From a virus: a stretch of DNA of 22,244 nucleotides. The notes under the pieces are model-generated. The model worked only from the letters and a program-made list of their open reading frames with translations, did not search any database and had not been told where the DNA came from. Where the stretch lies: IMG/VR virus record IMGVR_UViG_3300044846_002962, positions 1 to 22,244 of that record, one strand, 5' to 3'. The position numbers and the translations under genes are program-made. Shown piece by piece: positions 15,299 to 22,244 of this stretch (the stretch's first letter is position 1; the number at the start of each line of letters is the position of its first letter).

Positions 15299-17806
15299 AT
15301 GGGACCAAGAATATACCCTTCATATCAAGACACAAACATAAACGCAAAAGGTTCATTAATAATTACTTATGATGAAATTGTTAACGGACCTGGTGGTGAT
15401 AATTTTGAAATTTATGTTAATGATGTTTTAAGAGATAAATTATTTTTAGATGTTGATGGATATTATTCAACACATTTAGTTTTAAATGATGTGGTAAAAC
15501 TAAGGTTTCCTGGCGCACAACAATCATTATCAATAGATATAAGTAGAAAGAATTATACCACAGATGATAATAATGACAATGGGTTAACCTATACTTATAT
15601 TGATACTATTAATCAATTTAGTGCAACAGATTTTGAATATTCGTTTACCGCTACTACAACAAATAATAGTTATAATTTTGAATACTTAATAGGTACTTCA
15701 ACATTACAAGTAACACCAACTCCATTACCAATAGGTTTTTGTAAAGGATTCAACGGTGATGTTGTAGACATTGCAGTCCAACCTGATGGTAATATAATAG
15801 TCACAGGATTATTTGGTTCATTTACAGATAGAAATGGTATAACAACTGTTTGTCCTTATATCACAAGAATAACTTCAGGTGGAACAATTGATACTAGTTT
15901 TACTCCAAGTGCAGCAGTTCAAACATTTGTTGCCGATGGAAAATATCAAATATGTTTATTAAATAATGGTTACTTTTTATTATTTCGTAAATTTAATCAA
16001 TTTAACTTTAGGGTAAGTCCTGATGGTTTATTGCACGAATATTTACCATTAGGGGATACAACAGGTACATCACCTGTTACATATGAGAAAAGAATACCAT
16101 CAAATAATGGTACAGGTAAATGGTATATGGTTGGAAGAGGATTTACAGTAGGTGGAGTCATAAGTCCAATATATCGTTATAACGCAGATGGTTCAAGAGA
16201 TACTTCATTTAATCCACCAAGTGAAACAAGAGCGGCAACAGCGGCATTAGAATTATCAAATGGAAAGGTTGTCGTGGCGGTTGTATCAAATTATACCTAT
16301 CAATTAAATTCAGATGGTTCATTTGATTTAGATTATGATATGTGGCAACCTTTGTATGGTTATGTAGATCACATAGCAGAAGGTCAATCAGTAGATAAAA
16401 TTTATTTTACAATATATGGTGGTTTAATAATCAGAATGAACACTACAGATGGTTCAATGGATTACGGATTTTTATATGGTAATTATGGTTATGTTTCTTT
16501 TGTTCAACTTTTAGGTGCTGGCGTTGATGATGATAAAATTATATATAATAGAAATGATGGACTTAGATTAAGAAGATTAGATATATCAGGAACTACTGAT
16601 AATTCATTTACAAATAATTTGGGTTCATCAGCTGACCTTGGAGTGAATGTTAGAAGAGTAAGTCCAACTAGTGATAGTATGTATATTTTTGGTTCATTTA
16701 GTCAATGGAATGGATATAGTGTTAGTAGTTTTTTTAAATTAAATCCTGATGGTTCAGAAGATTTTAGTTTCTATAATTTTTTGTGTGAACCAACTCATAC
16801 ACCAACTCCAACTCCTACAGTTACACCAAGTCCTACTCCTACTTTGACACCAGCACCAACTGCTACACCTGCACCAACTAACACACCAACACCAACTCCA
16901 ACACCTACACCAACACCAACTCCAACACCTACACCAAACCCAACTGAAGGTCAATATATGTTAGCAGTTAAAACAGATAATTTAGTTTATAGAACAAGTG
17001 ATTATGGTACAACATGGACACAGGTAACAGGATTTACAACAGGTATGACTATTACTGATACTGCAATATCTGAAACAGGTCAGTATCAAGTTATTAGTAT
17101 ATATAATGGTACATTATATGTATCATCAAATTATGGTGTATCGTTTACATCAGTTGGTTCATCTGATACATATATAGATTGTTCAATTTCAAGTACAGGT
17201 CAATATATAAACGCAATTACAGATACTACAGCAACAAGAAAATTGGTATGGTCTACAAACTACGGTGTTTCATTCCCCAATTCATTTAGTTTAATTGGTC
17301 AAACATCAAGTGATTGTTCAATAGATGATTTTGGTAATTCTTATATTAGTTTTAGAAATGGTATTTCTAAATATATATTATCAGGAAGTTCAATGACTAC
17401 TTTGTATTCTTCTGCTACTATAAACTGGTCTAGTGTAACCGCATCTGCAGATGGAACTAAAGTTGCCGCAACAAGAACAACTGGTAGTACCGTATCATAT
17501 TCATTAAACGGAACCTCATTTACTACTGTTAATTCAGGAATAACAAATATGATAAATATAAGTGGTTCACGAAACGGTGTTTTCTTGAAAATATACTCAA
17601 TTACTGATGGTAATCGTAAGTCCTCAAATTCAGGAGTTTCTTGGTCAAATGATACATATGGATACCCTGCATTATCAAGTACAGGTAAATATCAAGCACT
17701 CGCCGTTTCAAATGATATTAAAGTGTCATCTGATTATGGTTTAACATATAGTACGGTTTATACATTAGTTGGTGCACTTTGGAAAAATTTAAGTATGAAT
17801 AGATAA
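15299..17806 (+). CDS. Two-propeller tail adhesin: delta-60 repeats and Asp-box repeats
   Basis: An 835-residue protein. Residues 1-137 form an N-terminal beta-rich domain ending in a short VTPTPLP linker (138-144). Residues about 145-495 show the delta-60 pattern: [13 protein letters not shown] near the start, and six blades ending GTIDTSF, GSRDTSF, GSFDLDY, GSMDYGF, GTTDNSF and GSEDFSF. Then a Thr-Pro linker of 52 residues (498-549). Residues 550-835 carry Asp-box motifs: [36 protein letters not shown] and SSDYGLTYS, as in sialidase-like propellers. The acidic catalytic set of a sialidase is not evident, so binding is more likely than hydrolysis. It follows the hub gene by one base. Probably a baseplate-attached receptor-binding protein, with each propeller offering a separate ligand site. 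Confidence 0.8.
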   Translation: MGPRIYPSYQDTNINAKGSLIITYDEIVNGPGGDNFEIYVNDVLRDKLFLDVDGYYSTHLVLNDVVKLRFPGAQQSLSIDISRKNYTTDDNNDNGLTYTYIDTINQFSATDFEYSFTATTTNNSYNFEYLIGTSTLQVTPTPLPIGFCKGFNGDVVDIAVQPDGNIIVTGLFGSFTDRNGITTVCPYITRITSGGTIDTSFTPSAAVQTFVADGKYQICLLNNGYFLLFRKFNQFNFRVSPDGLLHEYLPLGDTTGTSPVTYEKRIPSNNGTGKWYMVGRGFTVGGVISPIYRYNADGSRDTSFNPPSETRAATAALELSNGKVVVAVVSNYTYQLNSDGSFDLDYDMWQPLYGYVDHIAEGQSVDKIYFTIYGGLIIRMNTTDGSMDYGFLYGNYGYVSFVQLLGAGVDDDKIIYNRNDGLRLRRLDISGTTDNSFTNNLGSSADLGVNVRRVSPTSDSMYIFGSFSQWNGYSVSSFFKLNPDGSEDFSFYNFLCEPTHTPTPTPTVTPSPTPTLTPAPTATPAPTNTPTPTPTPTPTPTPTPTPNPTEGQYMLAVKTDNLVYRTSDYGTTWTQVTGFTTGMTITDTAISETGQYQVISIYNGTLYVSSNYGVSFTSVGSSDTYIDCSISSTGQYINAITDTTATRKLVWSTNYGVSFPNSFSLIGQTSSDCSIDDFGNSYISFRNGISKYILSGSSMTTLYSSATINWSSVTASADGTKVAATRTTGSTVSYSLNGTSFTTVNSGITNMINISGSRNGVFLKIYSITDGNRKSSNSGVSWSNDTYGYPALSSTGKYQALAVSNDIKVSSDYGLTYSTVYTLVGALWKNLSMNR
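16790..16945 (+). repeat. Thr-Pro linker in propeller gene
   Basis: Residues 498-549. Twenty-six Pro alternate with Thr, Ser, Ala, Val, Leu or Asn. At DNA level it is built from degenerate six-base units of the form ACNCCN, with exact repeats of ACACCAACTCCAAC-like stretches near the end. The opposite-strand frame here reads as Trp/Cys repeats and is a shadow. Confidence 0.92.
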
Positions 17807-17807
17807 A

Positions 17808-17849
17808 ATAATTTCAGACCACGATAACTAAAAAAGTATATTTAATAAT
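17808..17849 (+). promoter_or_regulatory. Promoter-like element upstream of gene 17850
   Basis: The 43-base gap holds ATAATTTCAG (17808-17817), 19 bases, then TATATTTAATA (17837-17847) directly in front of the ATG. Boxes and spacing are identical to those before gene 5269, and the start codons that follow also share ATGAGTACA. The gap follows a gene end, so the element probably starts a fresh transcript for the tail tube/tape measure region. Confidence 0.5.
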
Positions 17850-18326
17850 ATGAGTACAAGATACATACCACAACTGAATGAAACGAATTTCGTATATCCA
17901 AATTTTGAAATATCTGAATATGACGTTGATATTATACATACCTTAAATGAAAATAGCGTTGCAGGAACGGTAACCAATTTTTCTGCAACTACAATTGCAT
18001 CTACAGGAATAACATTAACTCACGATTATACTTGGGCTAAGAATAGTGCAGAAGTATTTGTTACAGCATCTAATTTATTGAATTTATTTTCAGTCCACAT
18101 GATTGCTGCAGGTCAAACATATTATAAACCTTGGAGATTAGTGGATTTGGTAACATCAGCATCAACAGGTATATCAACTGCGAGTGGTAGTAATACAATA
18201 ACCGTAACACCATCAATGATGGGATTAACCACATTTACATCAGGAACATATTACTTTGAGTTTAGATTCATAGGTTTAAAATCAATTTATCCTGTGTGTC
18301 AAACATTATCAATAACCGTACCTTAA
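17850..18326 (+). CDS. Beta-rich virion protein, candidate tail tube or decoration protein
   Basis: A 158-residue protein with many Thr, Ser and Val residues and alternating hydrophobic strands (GTVTNFSATTIASTGITLTH; SAEVFVTASNLLNLFSVHMI; SNTITVTPSMMGL; SGTYYFEFRFIGLKSIY). There is no signal peptide, membrane helix or enzyme motif. It is the first gene after a promoter-like element and lies two genes before the tape measure, so it may be made in quantity, as expected for the major tail protein; the size is small but possible. Ig-like decoration is the other option. The C-terminal part has a YFEFRF strand and one Cys. I do not recognise the family. Confidence 0.55.
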   Translation: MSTRYIPQLNETNFVYPNFEISEYDVDIIHTLNENSVAGTVTNFSATTIASTGITLTHDYTWAKNSAEVFVTASNLLNLFSVHMIAAGQTYYKPWRLVDLVTSASTGISTASGSNTITVTPSMMGLTTFTSGTYYFEFRFIGLKSIYPVCQTLSITVP

Positions 18327-18336
18327 AATTAGAAAT

Positions 18337-18531
18337 ATGAATATAGAAAGAGATTTTCAACCAATAGACCTTAACAACGTAATGTTCAAGGATTATACAG
18401 AACAGACACAAAACCTAAAAGAGATGTTAAACAATATCGTAATAGATTTTAGTTTAATACATTCTTTAGTAGGTGAAAAGACATTATTGGAACAAGCGTT
18501 CCAAGACACAAAAAAACAAATTTTAGATTAA
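18337..18531 (+). CDS. Small helical protein upstream of tape measure, unknown
   Basis: A 64-residue protein, mostly amphipathic helix (YTEQTQNLKEMLNNIVIDF and LLEQAFQDTKKQILD), with no Cys or membrane segment. It starts 10 bases after the preceding stop and its stop lies 1 base before the tape measure ATG. Position and small helical build fit a chaperone or helper of the tape measure, but that is inference from context only. The family is unknown to me. Confidence 0.6.
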   Translation: MNIERDFQPIDLNNVMFKDYTEQTQNLKEMLNNIVIDFSLIHSLVGEKTLLEQAFQDTKKQILD

Positions 18532-18532
18532 G

Positions 18533-21376
18533 ATGGCTAAAAAAGTAACAGTTGAAGTTGAAGTAAATAGTAGTCAGGTTGACCAAACCGTAAATAAGTT
18601 AGGTCAATTAAAGGACTTAGGTAGGGGATTAAAAATTCAATATGATATTGATGGAAGACCTATTGATGTTGTATTGGATAAGTCATTGAACTTACAGAAA
18701 CAAGTAAAGATATTAACTGCTGAACTACGTAGAACGAAAGAAGGTACTGCTGAGTTTCAGATGTTATCAAGAAGATTAGGTGAAGCACAGGATGGATTGG
18801 CTAAAACAACTGCTAAGTCAAAAGATTTATTCTCAACCTTATCAATGTTACCTGGTCCCGTTGGTCAATTTTTTAGTCAGTTACAGGGAGGAATAGAGTT
18901 ATTAAAAACATTTTCATCTTTTACATTTAAAGATTTAGCGTTCCAATTTGGTGAGACCGCAGATGATATTGCTGATATTGGAAAGAACTTATCTAATGTA
19001 GATGGTGAAACATTTGATTCTGTTACTGAAAGTGCTGATGGTGCGTCAGAATCTATTGAAAATATGAGTGACCAACTTGCAAATAATGCAGGTGAGGCCA
19101 CTGCAGCATCTAATGCCAATAATGAATTAAGTGAAACTATAAGTACACAACAAAAGACATTACAAGAATTAGCGAGAGAAGCAAGAAAAACAGGAGTTGA
19201 AACAGAAGAATACACGAATGCAGTTGCTAATGCAACTGATGAAGGAATAGAGTTTATTAGTGCAGAAGAAAATATGACACAAGCTTCAAAAGCTAGTGGT
19301 CAGGCGGTGGCGGGTCAAGCGGTTGCAACTGAAGGATTAGTGGTCGCAGAAAAACAAGCAACATTTTGGACGAGTACATTAGGAACAACAATTAAAACAG
19401 TTTTAATATCAACAGGTGTATTACTTGCAATTGTTGTTATTGGTGAGTTAATTGGAATGTTATATAGATTTGTAACAGGTTCAAAGGATGCTGAAATTGC
19501 AACAAGAAGTTTAACAACCGCATTAGAAGAACAACAAAGAGTTTTACAAAATGATTTGGAAGCCATTGATATGGCTAATAAGGCTGCCATAACACGTGCA
19601 AAGATTGCTGGTGCAACTGAAGAAGAAATTACAAGAATTACAAAAGAAGGTAATGCTAATAGATTAAATGAATTAATAAAATATGACGAATTTTTAATTC
19701 AAGAAAGAAGAAGATTACAACAAGACGAAAGAATTAAAGGTGAAGAAAGGGAAAAATTAACTAAGGATATTAATGATAAGATATTAAAGAATGGTCAAGA
19801 TATTACCAAACAAATCCTTAATAATGAACAATTTAGATTAGAAGAAGAATTAAGAATTACTGAGAAAGGTAGAGAAGCATCTAAGAAAGTACAAGAAAAA
19901 AAGGTTGATGATACTAAGTCAGCAAACGACTTATTACTTAAACTTCAACAGGAAAACTCTGTACAGATTTTAGATACTGAAAGAAAGAGAGAAGACCAAC
20001 AGTTGAAGAATGAAAAGATTAATGAAGAAAAGAGTATCAATAATTTAAAGATTAGTGAGGAACTTAGAGGTAAATTACTTGAACAAGTTAGATACAAATA
20101 TGGTCTAAAAATTATTGACCTTAATAAGAAAAGACAGAAAGAAGATAATGAGGCGTTTGATGAAAGTCAAAAGAAAACAAAAGAATATAATGATAAGATA
20201 TTTGAGATAATGAACGATGCAGATGAAAATGAATTATCAAGAAACAAATATACAAGGACTCGTAAGTTTGAAGATGATAAGGCAGCATTAGAAAAGGATT
20301 TAAACTTCCAAAAAGAGACCCTTGAGAATAAGATTAGAATATTAATGGCGTTAGAAAAGGCATACAAAAATGACCTTGAGAAGTTAGATAGTGAGGAACT
20401 TGCAAAGAATAGAGAAAGTGCATTAAAAAAGTTAGATGATGAATTAAGATTCTTACAAATTAGAGGTGAAGCTATAATTCAAGGTACAAGAGAGTATTTT
20501 AATAATTTAAGAACTATATCACAAAAATCTGAGGAAAGAGAATTAAAGAGTTTAGATGATAGAGCAATTAAAGAGAAACTTACAACTGAACAAATTGAAG
20601 CAGAAAAAACTGCAATCAAACAGAAGTATGCAAATGAAAGAACTAATATTGATAAACAAGAACTAAACTCTTATTTACAATTTGCAACATCAATATTAGG
20701 TGCAGCACAAAATATTGTTAGTAATATTAGTGAGATAAATCAAATGCAACAAGATATTGACCTTCAGAAAGCTGATGGTAATCTTGAGAAACAAGAAGAA
20801 ATTAAAAAGAAGTATTTTGAGAAGAATAAGAAAACTCAAATTGCTCAAGCAATAATAGGAACATTACAAGGTGCAGTTCAAGCGTATCAATCATTAGCGG
20901 TTATTCCTGTGGTTGGTCCTGCATTGGGTGCGGCTGCAGCAGCTGCGGCATTGATATTTGGTTATAAGAAAGTTGACTTAATTAGACAACAACAATATCA
21001 AAGTTCATCAGCGGGTGGTAGTGCAGAAGCGGCTAAACCTCAATTACCAAATTTTGGTAGAAACTACGAGAAAGGTGGAATGATTGGTGGTAAGAGACAC
21101 GCTGAGGGTGGAACATTAATTGAAGCAGAAAAGGGTGAAGCAATAATGACAAGAGGTGCAGTTACAATGTTTGCACCATTATTATCAGCAATGAATCAAA
21201 TGGGTGGAGGAACATCATTTGTACCATCACTTGTAACAACATCATTTGATGCACCTGTAACAAGTCAACCATCACAACAACAAGCACCAATGATAGTTAA
21301 ATCATATGTAGTATCAAGTGAATTAACATCAGAACAAAATAAACAGGCGAGATTAAAAGACCTATCAACATTATAG
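18533..21376 (+). CDS. Tail tape measure protein
   Basis: A 947-residue protein that sets tail length and travels through the tail tube during DNA delivery. The N-terminal 110 residues are a charged alpha-beta segment with VTVEVEVNSSQV and two coiled stretches. A hydrophobic helix spans about residues 289-314 (VLISTGVLLAIVVIGELIGM). Residues about 320-760 are a long, strongly charged coiled coil (Glu, Lys, Arg, Gln). A second hydrophobic part spans about 770-805 (QAIIGTLQGAVQAY; VVGPALGAAAAAAALIFGY). The C-terminus holds KGGMIGGKRHAEGGTLIEAE and EAIMTRGA (about 846-878), a motif common near the end of tape measure proteins in Bacteroidota phages. By the usual 1.5 angstrom per residue the tail would be about 140 nm. 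No lytic or peptidase motif is evident. Confidence 0.9.
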   Translation: MAKKVTVEVEVNSSQVDQTVNKLGQLKDLGRGLKIQYDIDGRPIDVVLDKSLNLQKQVKILTAELRRTKEGTAEFQMLSRRLGEAQDGLAKTTAKSKDLFSTLSMLPGPVGQFFSQLQGGIELLKTFSSFTFKDLAFQFGETADDIADIGKNLSNVDGETFDSVTESADGASESIENMSDQLANNAGEATAASNANNELSETISTQQKTLQELAREARKTGVETEEYTNAVANATDEGIEFISAEENMTQASKASGQAVAGQAVATEGLVVAEKQATFWTSTLGTTIKTVLISTGVLLAIVVIGELIGMLYRFVTGSKDAEIATRSLTTALEEQQRVLQNDLEAIDMANKAAITRAKIAGATEEEITRITKEGNANRLNELIKYDEFLIQERRRLQQDERIKGEEREKLTKDINDKILKNGQDITKQILNNEQFRLEEELRITEKGREASKKVQEKKVDDTKSANDLLLKLQQENSVQILDTERKREDQQLKNEKINEEKSINNLKISEELRGKLLEQVRYKYGLKIIDLNKKRQKEDNEAFDESQKKTKEYNDKIFEIMNDADENELSRNKYTRTRKFEDDKAALEKDLNFQKETLENKIRILMALEKAYKNDLEKLDSEELAKNRESALKKLDDELRFLQIRGEAIIQGTREYFNNLRTISQKSEERELKSLDDRAIKEKLTTEQIEAEKTAIKQKYANERTNIDKQELNSYLQFATSILGAAQNIVSNISEINQMQQDIDLQKADGNLEKQEEIKKKYFEKNKKTQIAQAIIGTLQGAVQAYQSLAVIPVVGPALGAAAAAAALIFGYKKVDLIRQQQYQSSSAGGSAEAAKPQLPNFGRNYEKGGMIGGKRHAEGGTLIEAEKGEAIMTRGAVTMFAPLLSAMNQMGGGTSFVPSLVTTSFDAPVTSQPSQQQAPMIVKSYVVSSELTSEQNKQARLKDLSTL

Positions 21377-21378
21377 TT

Positions 21379-21504
21379 ATGGCTAAAAGTAAATCATCAA
21401 ATTCAATGAAAGTTTCCTTTGGGAAACGTAAATGTGGAAGCTACAAAAAGTCCAATGGACCTAAAGATAAATCTACTAAACCCTACAATAGACAAGGTAG
21501 ATAA
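21379..21504 (+). CDS. Very small basic protein, 41 residues
   Basis: The 41-residue frame starts 2 bases after the tape measure stop. It is highly basic and ends RQGR: MAKSKSSNSMKVSFGKRKCG is followed by YKKSNGPKDKSTKPYNR and QGR. I have seen similar short basic peptides with SFGKRK, GPKDK and a final QGR in Bacteroidota phages, next to structural genes; the role is unknown, possibly nucleic acid or virion binding. A six-base hairpin (21412-21427) lies inside the gene but has no T tract. The next gene's TATATTTAATATTA box follows immediately. Confidence 0.65.
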   Translation: MAKSKSSNSMKVSFGKRKCGSYKKSNGPKDKSTKPYNRQGR

Positions 21505-21506
21505 TA

Positions 21507-21519
21507 TATATTTAATATT
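21507..21519 (+). promoter_or_regulatory. TATATTTAATATT box before gene 21520
   Basis: The 14-base string TATATTTAATATTA (21507-21520, the last A being the A of the ATG) is identical to the one before gene 5269. The upstream TTTCAG box is absent at the 19-base spacing; the bases there read CCTACA and belong to the small basic gene. It may be a weaker promoter or a start-codon context element. Confidence 0.35.
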
Positions 21520-22244
21520 ATGGTAAAGAAAGATAAAATATTTGAACTTAAGATAGAAGAAGACGACTTACTTAGTGGGGTTTCACAAGTAAGTTTAGTA
21601 GATGAACCTGCAATTATGATCAATTGGGTTGCATTTAATAAGACCCAAGAGGACTTTATAATCCCTGATGGAGAAGATATGTCATTTTCATCCAAGATAA
21701 TTGAGGTAGGTCATTCAGAAGATGATTTATTAAACGATGGTTGGGAAATGGTTAAAGAGGATTTTATATCTTCATCACCAAATTCAGAGTCAATTGAAGA
21801 TACTGAGGAAAGATTAATTAGATACAAATATGTATTAAACCCACAAGCACAAGGTGCACCAATTAAGGAAACAACAAGAGAGTTTTGTGTGGATTTACTA
21901 CAAAAGAATTTAGTGTACCGTGTAGAGGATTTGGAAGGGATTACAAACGACTTAGGTAGTTCAGCAATGGTATGGAGAGGATCTTACAATTGTCGTCATA
22001 TTTGGAAGAAAATAGAGTATAGACGTGGTGATAGAATTGTGAATAAAGGATCAGTTACTAAAGGTAGAATTGATGGTGCAGAAAGTTATGATGTATTGGG
22101 ATTACCTCAACCTGATACAAGAGTACCAGGTAAATCATCTTTTGGTTATGACAATCCATTACCAAGTTATGTGGATGAAGTATCAGGTGATACAATCTCA
22201 AAATCTTTAGTAGAACCTACAACATTCCAAGATAGTTATTCTGA
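21520..22244 (+). CDS. Head maturation / structural protein, XkdF-like N-terminus (3' end outside window)
   Basis: The frame is open to the right edge: 241 residues are visible. The N-terminal part carries SLVDEPAIMINWVAFNK (residues 25-41). This VDEPAI-x-x-x-x-VAF motif is one I associate with XkdF-like putative phage serine proteases and with head maturation proteins of Bacteroidota phages. A second part (about residues 100-170) contains RYKYVLNP, TREFC (119-123) and GSYNCRHIWKKIEYRR with the N-C-R-H-x-W motif (157-162), a Cys/His domain met in phage minor head proteins. The rest visible is polar and probably linker. So the gene likely joins a protease or scaffold-type segment to a head-associated domain. 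The catalytic residues of a protease cannot be shown here. Head genes presumably continue to the right. Confidence 0.6.
   Translation, partial: MVKKDKIFELKIEEDDLLSGVSQVSLVDEPAIMINWVAFNKTQEDFIIPDGEDMSFSSKIIEVGHSEDDLLNDGWEMVKEDFISSSPNSESIEDTEERLIRYKYVLNPQAQGAPIKETTREFCVDLLQKNLVYRVEDLEGITNDLGSSAMVWRGSYNCRHIWKKIEYRRGDRIVNKGSVTKGRIDGAESYDVLGLPQPDTRVPGKSSFGYDNPLPSYVDEVSGDTISKSLVEPTTFQDSYS

Noticed and set aside
16754-16954. Minus-strand Trp/Cys-rich frame
   Set aside because: It is the reverse reading of the Thr-Pro linker repeat.
6299-17806. Diversity-generating retroelement acting on the fibre or adhesins
   Set aside because: No reverse transcriptase gene, template repeat or adenine-biased variable repeat was seen in the window.
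21412-21427. Six-base hairpin GTTTCC/GGAAAC as a terminator
   Set aside because: It lies inside the small basic gene and no T tract follows it.

Overview
This AT-rich window is a block of packaging and tail genes from a tailed double-stranded DNA phage or prophage. A Bacteroidota (Flavobacteriia-like) host is likely. Nearly every supported gene is on the plus strand, with stop codons touching or overlapping the next start. I see almost no Shine-Dalgarno sequences; starts instead sit in A/T-only contexts such as TAATATG or TTAATATATG, as is common in Bacteroidota. Several proteins (WGWY-like chaperone tail, TP-linked baseplate proteins, lectin with a DLSGNGRHA motif) resemble those of phages from aquatic Bacteroidota and uncultured aquatic phages. 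That assignment is from memory of families, not from a search.

Layout. Positions 9-1119: a small sigma/HTH-like protein, two small Cys/Lys-rich proteins and the small terminase subunit. Positions 1180-3055: a sugar/O-methyltransferase and two glycosyltransferases (GT2 type and GT92/DUF23 type), lying between the small and large terminase genes. Positions 3045-4409: the large terminase. Positions 4411-5228: a tail-assembly-chaperone-like gene split over two reading frames at a run of nine T. Positions 5269-17806: a long unit with an internally duplicated protein, a large collagen-like/beta-roll tail fibre, a proline-rich micro-ORF, an HK97 gp10-like connector, a distal-tail-like protein, a baseplate-hub-like protein ending in a lectin, and a two-propeller adhesin. 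Positions 17850-21504: a beta-rich structural protein, a 64-residue protein, the tape measure protein and a 41-residue basic protein. Position 21520 to the right edge: the start of a head maturation/structural gene.

How it works together. TerS and TerL package DNA. The tape measure (about 947 residues, predicting a tail near 140 nm by the usual 1.5 angstrom per residue rule) points to a long-tailed virion. The 5269-17806 block builds the tail tip and host-recognition devices. The methyltransferase and glycosyltransferases probably decorate either a virion protein or host surface glycan.

Most notable: (1) a likely -1 frameshift at T9 joining the two parts of the 4411-5228 gene; (2) a repeated promoter-like element, ATAATTTCAG then 19 bases then TATATTTAATA, in front of genes 5269 and 17850, with the second box also in front of 21520; (3) a tandem trio of modular adhesins whose domain borders are marked by Thr-Pro or Gly-Thr-Ser repeats; (4) a glycan-modification cassette between terS and terL; (5) tail and baseplate genes placed before the tape measure, with head genes apparently last. 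No tRNA, rRNA, CRISPR array, integrase or IS element was seen. No gene-free stretch exceeds about 60 bases.
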